DNA of 64,000 nt, taken from assembly GCA_015698045.1 (NCBI GenBank), contig BLAL01000059.1:997001-1061000 (forward strand), read 5' to 3'. A program made the translations under genes and the position numbers. Origin of the DNA: Rhizophagus clarus (lineage: Eukaryota > Glomeromycota > Glomeromycetes > Glomerales > Glomeraceae). Under the pieces are notes generated by a model that made no database searches, was not told where the DNA came from, and was given only the letters and a program-made list of their open reading frames with translations. Positions within the stretch are counted from its first letter, which is position 1. Every line of letters starts with the position of its first letter. Positions 10,313-20,870 of the stretch are shown one piece after another.

Positions 10313-10588
10313 GCTAAACATCATGGTTTGATTTAATGATTTCTATGGGTTATTTGTAATGTTCGACACATTCTGCTAAACTAATCATTAGACTTTTAGG
10401 GTATTATATTTATCTGAGTTTTGTTTGCATTTTTACGTATGTTTTTCTATTTGTTGGAGTCAAACTAACTTTCCATTTTATGATATAGCCATGGAAATTC
10501 ATATAGGAAATTATTGTAAATATAATATTGAATATTGTTATTTAAGCAAATTACAACCATTTTAATATAAAATGATAAAATTTAACAG

Positions 10589-11286
10589 GAGAAGGTTATG
10601 ACAAAACAACTGAAAGTGATATATTATTACTTGATATTAGTAACAACGAAGAATATGTATGGACGACAATATTTGATCCTTCAGTTCCAATGCAACATTC
10701 ATCGCCATCAACTTCATCGTCACCACCTTCATCACTACCTTCAACATCATCAACCAATCTGGCTGGTGCAATTGTAGGATCTCTGATAAGTGGTATTTTC
10801 TTATCAGCTGGATGTTTCTTTATATATAAATGGAATAAAAATAAACAATCCCAAAATACTAATACTATTAATGAAAATAATAATCATAATAATTACAGTC
10901 GAGAAGAAAAGGAATTTCTTACTGAAAGTGACATCCATAATTATGAACAAGTGATCGATAATAATGAGCAAGAAACTATTCAAATAAATGACAATACAAC
11001 TAACTATGAACCAATTAATGATCACCATGGACAAGAAATTATTCTAACGTCCAATAGAGAAAATAAAACCAGTCATGAACCAATGACAATCCTATCTAAT
11101 GATTATACAACCAATCATGAACCAATAATTTCGGTTTCAGCGTTAGTTAATAATAATGATGAAAGGTTATCATTACAAGTTTTTAAAGATGAAATACTCC
11201 AAGAGGTCAAACAAGAAAATCAACATTTAAGAAATGAAATTCTTCAAATTGTTAAAGAGAATTATAATAATACAAAAAATAATTGA
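10589..11286 (+). pseudogene. kelch-repeat membrane protein, 3' exon (broken copy 1)
   Basis: This is the last exon of the gene that begins at 5553, after acceptor TTTAACAG (10581-10588). It ends the kelch domain with ESDILLLDISNNEEYVWTT. A Ser/Pro/Thr-rich stalk follows, then one transmembrane helix (GAIVGSLISGIFLSAGCFFI) with a basic stop-transfer YKWNKNK, and about 145 cytoplasmic residues rich in Asn. The tail has repeated NHEPI/NYEPI words and a coiled-coil-like end (EILQEVKQENQHLRNEILQ). The exon is fully open to TGA at 11284-11286. It defines the family's full architecture: secreted kelch head, stalk, single membrane anchor, cytoplasmic tail. Confidence 0.8.
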
Positions 11287-11348
11287 CCTCAACATCCAAA
11301 TATGGAATCTAAATCAAGCAAAATTATGCTCAACTAAAAGCCCTATTC

Positions 11349-11379
<31 letters not shown>

Positions 11380-11879
11380 TATTTTTATAACTTATGTTTA
11401 AAATTAGCCGTAACTACTGTATGTAAAAAAATAGCATCATGTGAATCGTACGATCAAATTTAATTTTATCAAAACATAATAATAATAATGAAACATTATA
11501 TTCAGATTTTTTCTTATAGTGAATTGTATGATTAAGTACAATAGAGAATTTGCAAAATTATTAATAAATAATTATCTAAGAATTTTTTGTAACAATGGAC
11601 ATAATTGACTAAAATCTTTCTTTTTTTTTCGTTAAGTCGAACTAAAAATGATTACCAGGTAAAAAAAAAAGAATTTTTACTTTTTTGAATGATTTGAATA
11701 ATTAAAATAATATAATAGTAAACTCAAAATTTGACAATATATTGCAAAATCAATTATCTGAGAACTATTTAACAAAGGTAATCATTCAAAATCTATTTTT
11801 TCTCATCAGAAAAATCGTGATTTTTTAATTAAAAATTAGGTTTTTTTTTGAAGTTTTAAAAATTTTAAAAATATTTTAT
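11287..11879. other. no gene; 3' flank with AAT microsatellite
   Basis: AT-rich sequence downstream of the kelch exon. An (AAT)n microsatellite of about nine units lies at 11345-11373. Nothing else is recognisable. Confidence 0.5.
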
Positions 11880-11921
11880 GGTGAAACGGTAAATTTCACC
11901 TAGGTTACATAACGCGTTATG
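11880..11921. other. two adjacent palindromes
   Basis: A perfect 7-bp-stem hairpin GGTGAAA/TTTCACC (11880-11900) is followed by the perfect 14-bp palindrome CATAACGCGTTATG (11908-11921). They sit about 30 bases before the region shared with the copy at 61.3 kb. Similar GGTGAAATCACC words occur at 63.7 kb. Confidence 0.55.
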
Positions 11922-12034
11922 CGTGATTCATTATTTTTAATGTTTTACCTCTACTATAAATATCACTATTATGATCTGTGCAAAGCTAAGCCACCATTGT
12001 ATAACATCATCAATATAATTATATATAATTAATA

Positions 12035-12122
12035 TGGCAAGCCGTTCAAGACAAAAGTCTGCCGCAATTGCAGCAGGTACCCGCTGAATTTGTGGCAGAC
12101 TTTTGACCAGAGCGGCTTGCCA
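12035..12122. mobile_element. 88-bp palindromic MITE with TA target duplication
   Basis: Two near-complementary arms of about 44 bp meet at GGTACC. The left arm starts TGGCAAGCCG and contains CAAAAGTCTGCC; the right arm contains GGCAGACTTTTG and ends CGGCTTGCCA. TA occurs immediately outside each end (12033-12034 and 12123-12124). The copy of the host repeat at 61.2 kb lacks the palindrome, which supports insertion. Tc1/mariner-type MITEs duplicate TA, so that superfamily is the likely driver, but no autonomous partner is visible in this window. Confidence 0.75.
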
Positions 12123-12144
12123 TAAATTAATTGTTTTTTTTATT

Positions 12145-12216
12145 ATTCGCTTTTAAACCGATTCCTAAGATCTGATTCCTAAAAACCGATTCCTAAAGAT
12201 TCCTAAGGTCCATACC
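12145..12216 (+). repeat. short direct repeats of CCGATTCCTAA
   Basis: Four near-copies of (A)CCGATTCCTAA(A/G) occur within 60 bases. The equivalent stretch in copy B (61090-61145, inverted) has the same pattern. Confidence 0.55.
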
Positions 12217-12959
12217 AACTTCCTTCAAGTAAAAGGTAATGATTTTTCATTTTATTTTATTATTTCTAACTATTTCTTTCGTTTCTAATTTTTTTGCTCA
12301 TTAACTAAGCTTTTTTTTAGATCTTTAGTTCTAAGGCAAAGGACTTGAGAAAGTTAGTGATTCTTTAATAATTTCCTGACTTTCGCCTTACGTTAATATT
12401 TAAATTAAAGTTCTGAAGACTCCAAAAAAAAGTTAGAAATAGTTAATAAATAAAAGAAATGTTAAAAATGTTTTTTATCTAGCTTATGGTCATTTCTTTT
12501 CAAAAGATAGTTTTAAAATTGTATTTTTATTATTTTCTATTGTTTTCGGTGTTTCCGTATTTAATTTTAATTGATCGACAAATCACCTTTACAACTCCAA
12601 AGTTTAACATTATTTATTGATTTGTATGTTTTGTAACAACAATAAATATTCGGCTATTATTACTATTTCTAATTCATATGCAACCGTTCACAACTTCTCT
12701 ATTATGACTAATTATTAAAATATATCATTCAGTCGATTTAAAAATAAGCGAGACTTTTATATATTAAAGAATAAATATCTAACGCAAAATTTTATCATAA
12801 CACAAGTCCCTACAATAATTTTCATTAATTAAAAAAAACTGTCTTTTTACTTAATGAAACTAACTGGGGCACCATACACCCACACCGGACTACATAACTC
12901 ATATCAAAAAAAAAAAGAACGCGTTAAACTAGATTCCTCACCTCTTCTTTACTAAAAAT

Positions 12960-13166
12960 GCCACAAGAAATACCGTGCGAAATCATCTTAAAAAAAGTCA
13001 TCCTAAAAAAATCAAACAAAAACAAATAATATTAGACAAATATATTTACCAACCACAAGCTCACACAAAACCACAGCACCACCTTTACATCCAAGAAGTG
13101 TTAGATCAGCCTTGTTATTTCTTATTTTTACCGAAAAACGGCACAAAAATTACGGGGCCATCCTAA
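12960..13166 (+). pseudogene. BED-finger-like fragment, possibly hAT-derived
   Basis: The open frame reads RNTVRNHLKKSHPKKIKQKQ and continues to a stop at 13166 after about 63 residues. The N-T-x-x-x-x-H-L-x-x-x-H-P spacing resembles the His half of BED zinc fingers in hAT transposases. The expected Cys pair upstream is not readable, and no transposase core follows. A long A/C-rich array begins directly downstream. Confidence 0.35.
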
Positions 13167-13199
13167 AACAAGATAAAAAAACGTAATAACATCAGTCAC

Positions 13200-14565
13200 C
13201 CATACTACTCACAACCCTTAAATATCATATTACTAAAGATTAAACTATGGTGAATAAAGATAAATCCATAAATATAACCAACAAATCTATAAAACAAATC
13301 CTACGCACAATAAAATTCATAATCCACAAACCCTTGAAAAAAAAAAATACAAAACTTGAAGGACAATCCCATAAACCGAACTCATAATAATAAACACAAA
13401 ACCGACATAAATCTAAACCACAAAACCCAAATCACAACCGATAAAACCCACAAGACCCGAAAAATAACCCTATAAACACGAACCCACAAAAGAAACCAAA
13501 AAAAAACTCACAAACCAAACCCATAAAACCGAATCACAAACCATAAAACCCTTAAAACACAAACATATAAAACCCCACAAAACGGTCCATAAACACGAAC
13601 TCACAAAATTCGAACCACAAACCCATAGAAACTCATAAAACTCAAAGAACCAAAAACTCGCAAATCCGCAAATAACACCCATAAATAAAACCCGAATCAG
13701 AAACCCATAAAACCATGAAACACAAACCCATAAATACAAACCCACAAAACCCAAATCACTAGCCCATAAACGCGACTCACAAAGTTCGAATCACAAACCC
13801 ATGAAACCATAAAACAAAATCCCATAACGCGAACCCACAACATTCGAATCATAATCTCGTAAAAACTCACAAAGTCCAAATAACAACCCATAAACTCACA
13901 AAATCTTGCAATCCCACAAACCGAACTCACAAATCTGAATCACAAGTCCATAAATAAAAACCCATAATCACAAACCTAAAAACACGAACCCACAAAACGA
14001 AAATCATAAACCCATATAAACCCATAAAATCTAATTAACAACTCCCATAAACACGAACTACAAATACTTCACTCACAAACCCACAAACCAAAACCCACAA
14101 AATCAGAATCACAAATTCTTACACAAACCAACACTCACAACAACTGATCATAACCCGTAAATACAAACCCACAAAACCCATAAATACGAGTCACATATCC
14201 TCATTTACAAACACATAAAATCTGAATCACGAACCATAAATATACCCCGAATATATAGCAACCCACAAATGCGAACCACAAAACCAATAAAACTCACAAA
14301 CCCAAATCACAAACCTATAAATACAAACCCACAAAACCGAATTACAACCCATAAACACAAACCACAAAGCCGCATCACAAACTTACAAAGTCCGAATCAC
14401 AAGCCCATAAACATGAACCACAAATTCAATCCACAAACCCATAAAACTCGACTCGCAACCCACAACTATAAACATGAACGAACGAACACACACAAACCTA
14501 CGGACATAAATTCACAAAACCATAAACCCGTAGATATAAACATATAAACTCCACTCACAAACTAA
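13200..14565. repeat. 1.3-kb degenerate A/C-rich minisatellite
   Basis: The plus strand is almost free of G and built from endlessly varied words: ACCCATAAA, CACGAACCCACAAAA and CGAATCACAAA. A consensus unit of roughly 35-40 bases is CCCATAAACACGAACCCACA followed by AAACCGAATCACAAA. The open frames over it (on both strands) are by-products of composition, not genes. It is not canonical fungal telomere repeat (CCCTAA), and its start adjoins the dispersed repeat copy A. Confidence 0.75.
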
Positions 14566-15714
14566 CCAATGTATCTCTTTTTTTTATATGTTTTTGACAC
14601 GATAATTATCATAGAAATTATGTACAGTAAGTTAACTTACCATGATTACGAAGAACATGTACTTCCGACTTCAAAAAATTTCTTTAAAGGATAATAATCC
14701 TTTCCTATATTTTTTATTTATATTAGGTTAGGTATAAACAAAAGATAAGCGCTTATAAAATAAAATGTTTAAGTCGCGCGCGTCAAGAATAAAAAGCAAG
14801 AAATTAGGTTAAATAAGAACCATTTTTGCAGGAGACCTTCAAGAGACTTCAGCAACATCAATCAGCTGGTAGTACCATGGTACAGTCACGGTAATTTTAA
14901 TACTAAAAAAACTGTTTGTCACGGTAAAGTCGCGATTAATTCTGAATAGATCCTATCGAGACAGATGAGACACGTACTGTATTTTTATATCCTTATAATC
15001 CAATAATCATGTGAATTCTCACATAAGTGATTACATTCTAACTGCGCATGCCCATGTGTAATACAAAAAGTATAATTTGTTTGTTGCGTGTCTAAAAGTA
15101 TGACGGAATTTAAAAATACTAGGTTGGGAAAATAACCATTAAGAACTCAACTATTGTTTCAGATTTATATCAGTGGTGGCATAACAAACATAATTCTCCG
15201 ATTATTAATGAAGAATACTATCTTTATTTCATAATATAAAATTAAAGAAAATATCTTTTTTGTGTACAGTAATAATATTAAGTATTTGAAACGCTGTAAC
15301 TTATTTATGATTTGATTTAATATATATATTATTAAAATAAATTATTGCGTTACATAAGAACTCTATATTGAATATGATCAAAATTATAGATAGATAGATA
15401 ATCAAAATGATCATTATGACTAATTAACCGTCGTTCTGATCAAAAGTCTTAACATAAACTTAGTTACGTAAAATTTTGTCTTCGAGCATATTTAACATGA
15501 GTTTTATGAATTTCCTAATAAACAAAGATTATCATAGTCCGATATGATAATATTACTGTGAAAAAATGGCATCATCTGACACCGTTGTTGACTCATCTAT
15601 AGTAATATTGATAAATCTGAGTCTTAACATTATCGGCTTAATGATTATCTAATCGATAGTAATGTTGATAAATAAATAGTCTCTACAATTTTTTTCTATA
15701 TAAGACCCTATCTG
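14566..15714. other. no gene; short perfect palindromes
   Basis: No coding signal. Perfect palindromes GTAAGTTAACTTAC (14627-14640) and GTACCATGGTAC (14872-14883) are present. TAGTAATRTTGATAAAT words recur near 15600 and 15657. Confidence 0.4.
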
Positions 15715-15835
15715 GCTTTTTTTTCTCTTGCACTGAATATCAACTCATACACTGATATCAAGCGCTTTTTCGCTTTTTTTTCTCTTGCACTGATATCAAC
15801 TCATGCACTGATATCAAGCACTGAACTGATATCAA
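15715..15835 (+). repeat. tandem repeat built on CACTGATATCAAG
   Basis: A unit beginning CTTTTTTTTCTCTTGCACTG and containing CACTGATATCAAGC occurs at about 15716 and 15772. A third, shortened CACTGAACTGATATCAAG follows. The spacing is about 56 bases. Confidence 0.65.
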
Positions 15836-16284
15836 GTAAATAATATCTCTCTCGTGCAGTTTTTTAAAACTATCAAAAAATAACATGTCTAAATTGCACA
15901 TAATTATCAAAGAATTTTTTAATCTGGTTGATACTTAAGTTCCTTAAGTACAGAGAAACAACCGGCAAACTTTACACATGAAAAAGATAGGGAACATAAC
16001 AACAACCCCTAACTATCAAGAACTATTTGGAGAAAAGACAACAAATAAGGATTTTGTGCATGATGCCTCTCCTTGTTCCACTAATTATAATGATAATTCT
16101 AAAAAAAAAAGCTTGTAAGTACCTTCATCTAAAAAGGCTTTTCTAATTTTTTATATTGATGAAAGATACATACAGCTAATATTCTTCCTAATAGATCAAT
16201 CCTATCAAAGCCACCACCACTGGCAAAAATGTGTTTCCACCATTTGTGGATGATAAAGAGGAAATTCATCACTAAATAATGTCT

Positions 16285-16512
16285 TACTTGCAATGGAATG
16301 AAGTGGTATTCCATCTGGCAAACATGTGGATGAAATTTTAATAAAATAATATATTAAACTTGCAAATCCACAAAGAAAAGGGAAAGCATAATAAGGTTGA
16401 AAGGGCAACATTGAGATACTCTAAAATCATTGACCTTTTGCTCACATTTGAGATTGGCTTACTTTTGATGAGCTTATATTCATGAAAAATGATCATGAAA
16501 CTATCTTAAATG
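16285..16512 (+). repeat. left arm of an inverted duplication (decayed copy of the 16.5-kb gene fragment)
   Basis: The plus strand here aligns with the minus strand of about 16875-16640. Shared words in order are CTTACTTGCAATG, ATGTGGATGAAATTTT, TTGAAAGGGCAAC, CTAAAATCATTG and GATCATGAAAC. This arm has many small deletions and is not open. The other arm is open for 98 codons. Confidence 0.7.
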
Positions 16513-16527
16513 TTCGGTCATTTTGAA

Positions 16528-16824
16528 CTATCTAAGTATAAATGAAAAGTGTAAGTCATACATATGTCCACATATATTAATTATATTTTCAACTTTCATG
16601 ATGAATATGTTGTTAACTTCTTCTTTCATTTCAGAAATCTTTAAGAACGTTTCATGATCCTTTTTCATGAATTCAAGCTTGTCAAAGTAGTGAGTAGAAA
16701 AGGCAATGATTTTAGAAACTAGAGTATATCTCATAGTTGCCCTTTCAACTGCATCAGGCTTTTCCTTTACCTTTGCGGATTTTGCAAGTTTTGAAATATA
16801 ATTTTTGTTAAAAATTTCATCCAC
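16528..16824 (-). pseudogene. 98-residue exon or gene fragment, unrecognised (right arm of inverted duplication)
   Basis: The open frame begins MDEIFNKNYISKLAKSAKVK and is charged and helical in character, with VERATMRYTLVSKIIAF and KKDHETFLKISEMKEE. Upstream sequence (about 16875-16825) is also shared with the left arm, so the duplication is longer than this frame. A separate exon-like stretch on the plus strand at 17011-17106 (NLTDDYAQETYEETSNKLDE) follows an acceptor ATATAG, but its relation is unclear. No family was recognised. Confidence 0.4.
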
Positions 16825-16879
16825 ATTTTGCTAGATGAAAATACCTACTTCATTGTCATTGCAAGTAAGCCATTCTGGA

Positions 16880-18550
16880 ACATATGGACAAGTATTGCTA
16901 GAAGATTTAGTGAAAGGATTTTATTGTTTTTTTCTGGGTCATCATTTGAACTGTCAACCTAGTAAGTTGTTGTTTATTATATTTGTCATTGTATTTTAAT
17001 TTTGGCATATAGGAATCTGACTGATGATTACGCACAGGAAACATATGAAGAAACTAGTAACAAGCTGGATGAACTCGATCTCAGATATAATAAGCTTTTA
17101 TATTAAGCATATCAATCACATCAAGTGGTCACATTACAAGTATAGGTGGATGCCAAAAAAAAAAAACATTGCATCTCAGCTTGAACGGATAAAATCCTAG
17201 GATTTATCCGGATTATCCTATTAGTGTAAGGTTGAGATTCATTTGGAATCAATAATTGATTTATTAGTTAGTAAACATTGAATAGATTGGTTTTATTAGT
17301 AGATTTAGATGTATAAATTTACGGGGGTACAAAGATAAAATATTCGGATGTGTACCACGGTGATATGCGATGGATAGGGGCATATTACAATTTAATTTGT
17401 TAATCTGTTTATTAACAGATTTTCATTGTAGAATAATAATTTTATTATAGAATAAATATTTAGGAGGACCAATAGGATTGTAACTTGTAAGGAAAGAAAA
17501 GCAAGACAAATTCGTTAATATTTATGATCAATTATTAAGATTTAAAAAAGAACTGAAATCAAGATATATTCTAATATACAAATATTTTTAATTATTAAAC
17601 TAATATAGTAAAAATTATTCCATTTTCATCAAGGGACAATTGCCTAATATGATAGACTTTTTTAATCCATCTTTTTAAAACATTCGTGAAAAAAGTCATG
17701 AATTATTATTAAGATAAATTTATTAGTTTATAAGCATTTTTTCAATTCTGGGTAATCTTATGAATTGAGTTCAGGTTATAAGTTCATAAGTTCAGTTATA
17801 AAGACTATATTACCTTCAGTAGTGAAATGGTCAAATGACCTAATGCAGTTATCAAAGTCATATTAAGTCATAAAAGGTCATGTGCTGGTTCATGTTATGA
17901 AAATTTTCTACAATAAATATTTTTGTACCTTGATCACAAAATAAAACGAATATAACTATTGTACCTTTTTACAATTTTTTTATTATCTATGCGAACATAA
18001 CTATTGACAGAAACATAAAAATAATATGTATAATATGCAAAATAATTAGTGTATCATAAAATTATAACGCACACATTATTATTTCGTTCAATTATGTTCA
18101 TTCATTAGTTGATAAATTGTATGTTAGTAAAGTTGTTTGACGTTCTAGAAGAATGTACACGTGATTTTTCGATAACCTGTTGGGGTCAGGAATGATGATT
18201 TTCTGTATTAATAAAATATTAATTCCGCATTAAAAAAAAAATATTTTATCCTGCTTGTAAATACATGGCTTCATCAAGCAACACTCGAAAAAAATTTCCC
18301 TAGCTCTATTAATATCTCTATCTATGTTAATTCTGCTGTTCTGTCACTTGTATTCTCTTTCCAATTGTCCAAATAAAATTTACTTTTGCAATTTTATATT
18401 CTGCGAGTTTATTCTTTTTTTTTTTTAAAAAAAAAAAAGATATAATATATATATATTCGTGAATTTAATAACAATCCCCAAAAATTAGAATTCTTATAAA
18501 CAAATAATAGCTTATCTGGTGTTTTTATAATTGATGATTATCCATAATTA
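16880..18550. other. AT-rich spacer, one isolated exon-like stretch
   Basis: Apart from the 17011-17106 stretch noted with the 16.5-kb fragment, nothing coding is visible. A T(n)A(n) block lies at 18415-18439. TTATAAGTTCATAAGTTCAG-type short repeats lie near 17775. Confidence 0.4.
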
Positions 18551-19080
18551 AAATGTTGGAACTTCCTGAAACCCTAGCCTCATTCACCGCTTTAATAGGA
18601 TATCCAATCTCCCAAAAATTCACATTTATATGGATTTTCAGAATGTATTAGACAAACTCAACAAACTAGATCCACATTTTACATGTAATTAAACGTCTCA
18701 AATAAATGGTCCTTTTACCATTCGGAGGTTCTACTTATGAAGCAGCAGATACTTTAGCCAAAGAAAGAGCGATGTCAAATAATATTATTTTAATCAATCA
18801 TTCGGAACGCTCGACTGGAATGACATAGTAATCGCAATACTAGAAAAACCTTAAGAATTATCTCTAGCAATATTAGATTTAAACAAAAACCTTTATCTTT
18901 TCAAGTAATGATGTATGTTACCATTTATAATACAACTCATTAAAATCAACTGGTTCAAGACTTTTTCTAATTTTAAAATAATATTACTTAACTCAATATA
19001 CTTTCGCCTATTCACTTATCACATTACACACGTAACACACGACGCATTAAAGCGCTACGTCAATTTAACACAGTTTTAAT
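18550..19080 (+). pseudogene. LINE RNase-H domain relic
   Basis: Frames shift several times, but consecutive RNase-H-like blocks are readable: LPETLASFTALIGYPISQKF, then YMDFQNVLDKLNKLDPHFT, then STYEAADTLAKERAMSN. The last matches the C-terminal GNEAADxLAKE motif of LINE RNase-H domains. A C-terminal extension (SFQVMMYVTIYN) follows with stops. Frameshifts and stops make it non-functional. It belongs to a different LINE family from the relic at 28.5 kb, judging by the RNase-H sequence. Confidence 0.6.
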
Positions 19081-19965
19081 ATAAACACTACCCATAATTC
19101 ATCCTGATAACTTTTAATCACACCATTACTTTTATATTTTCAAACTAGGATAATTTAATAAAGAATTATTCTTTTCACCAGTTTCTAATAATAAAGAATT
19201 TCCAATTTTTAATCTAAAGAATTATAATTAAATTTCAAATTAAATAAAATTTTGGGGGATTTTTCAATTAATAAATTTAATACTTATTAATATGATCTTC
19301 ACCTTCATAAATGAATATGAAATTTTATTAATTAAAATTCAACATTTACAAGATCAAAATCACAATTTTTCATAATAATTGCAACATATACTTTATTTAA
19401 ACAATTTTGATAAATTGTTTTAATAAGTATTTTCAATACCATTTAAATTATCAGGCGTTTATTAATTGGGGAACTTGTTACCAAGCTGTATAATAAATAC
19501 AGATTACGTGAGGCTGATAAAACAGGTACGAGACACGAAGTGCTGAATAGTTACAAAATATATTCCAATTTTAAGTAAATCTCCTTGACTCTTTTCAAAT
19601 AATTTAATTGTTAATCAAATTGATACAAAATATAAATTCTCTTAAATTAATAGCATGATATTTTAAAGCCGTACCAATTCTTTTTAAATCATCTTGAAGA
19701 AATGATTCTTCGTCATCTTCTTCAGATTGATGATTAAGTCAATTACTCGGATCTTTTTTTGTACTTTAATTAATCTTGCTAGACCAAGATTATCAATCTT
19801 CAATGATAAATTTATTAATAGAATCACAAATTTGAGCCAAACCATAAAAGAAAGATTAATCACTGGATAAACCATTTTCGGTTCCTAGAAAAATATTTTA
19901 AATGATGAGTTGAATAAAACATATCCAAATAATTCAACGTAGTACAATTTTTCATAAATAATTTT
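19081..19965. other. no gene seen
   Basis: Very AT-rich. A 63-codon minus-strand frame (19684-19875) has no recognisable features and is probably chance. Confidence 0.4.
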
Positions 19966-19967
19966 GA

Positions 19968-20870
19968 TAATTCTTGTTTTAGATATAATAAACTTTAATT
20001 GGCAAAAAGGAAGTTTGTTATGCAAGCGAGTTAATTTTTGTAACTTTATATACTTTTACAACGTTTTATTTATTTCGTTAATGAACATAGGCGAGGCGGT
20101 GAATATTTAGATACTTCACTTTATGTATTAGATATAATTTGTATGTTCCAAAAATTTCTGGAATAATTCCAAACAGCAAATTTAATTTGGTTATATCATT
20201 TGGTAAATAAATATAATATTCTAAATATTGTTAATTAAGCAAATTAATTATTATTAACGAAAAACAATAAAATTTTATAGGATTTGGCTATGATAGAACA
20301 GTTAACAGTGATATATTATTACTTGAAATTAGTAACAATATGTATGAACGATAACATTTGATCTTTCAGTTCCAAAAAATACATTATGTCATCACCACCA
20401 CTTTTATCACCGACACCTTCTTCACCAGCTTTTCCACTTCTCATTCACCATTATCATCACCGCAATTACCTGATCATTCATCAAATAATGACCATTCAGA
20501 TCATTTAAATAATATGGTTTGTACAATTTTGGGATCTTTGTTAAGTGACACCTTTATTATTAGCTTATTAGCTGGATTTTACTTTATATATAAACGGAAT
20601 AAAAACAGGATTACAGTCGAAAAAAGGATATTCTTATTGAAAGAGATGCCAAGATCGATAATAATAAACAAGAAATTATTCAAATAAATGAACTATGAAT
20701 CATCATGGATAAGAAATTATTCTAACGCCTAAAAGAGGAAGTAAAACAGTAATAATGGTGATAAAAGGTTATCATTACATGAAATGCTTCAAGCTGTCAA
20801 ATAAGAAAATCAAAACTTGAGAAATGAAATTCTTTAAGTTGTAAAAGAGAATTATAATACAAAAAAAAAA
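19968..20870 (+). pseudogene. kelch-repeat membrane protein, truncated copy 2
   Basis: The copy starts inside the kelch domain (ILVLDIINFNWQKGSLL). An intron-like remnant follows, then GGEYLDTSLYVLDI and VPKISGIIPN. Compared with copies 1 and 3, exons 2-4 and the beginning of exon 5 are deleted. The last intron (20205-20280, GTAAAT to TTATAG) is intact, and the final exon begins FGYDRTVNSDILLLEISNN. The Ser/Pro stalk is frameshifted. The transmembrane part (TILGSLLSDTFIISLLAGF) and YKRNKN remain readable, and the tail has stops. There is no signal peptide. Confidence 0.8.

Larger units (their letters stand above)
6828..10515. mobile_element. composite 3.7-kb insertion in the last intron of kelch copy 1
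   Basis: Kelch copy 2 (20.2 kb) shows what this intron should look like: ATTTGGTAAATAAATATAATATT and so on. In copy 1 the left side stops matching after ATCATTTG (about 6827), and the match resumes at GTAAATATAATATTG (10516). Everything between is extra. It is a patchwork: a plus-strand ORF (6843-7324), a decayed minus-strand gene (about 7930-9103) and short tandem repeats (10193-10312). No convincing terminal repeats or duplication were found, so it may be a rearrangement rather than one element. Confidence 0.55.
11940..13200 (+). repeat. dispersed repeat, copy A
   Basis: This stretch aligns with the reverse complement of about 61290-59800. Shared landmarks are CTATAAATAT, GATCTGTG, CACCATTGTATA (CTACCATTATACA in copy B), repeated AAACCGATTCCTAA words (AGGAATCAGTTT-type in copy B) and AATTGATCGACAAATCACCT. 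Copy A holds an 88-bp palindrome (12035-12122) that copy B lacks. A short ORF near its right end has a BED-finger-like pattern, so the repeat may derive from a hAT-like transposon. Ends are approximate. Confidence 0.55.

Noticed and set aside
13470..14547. Open frames on both strands (13470-13754, 13697-13930, 14269-14547)
   Set aside because: They lie wholly inside the A/C-rich minisatellite, and their residue composition (Trp/Cys/Phe-rich or Asn/His/Lys/Pro-rich) follows from the repeat.
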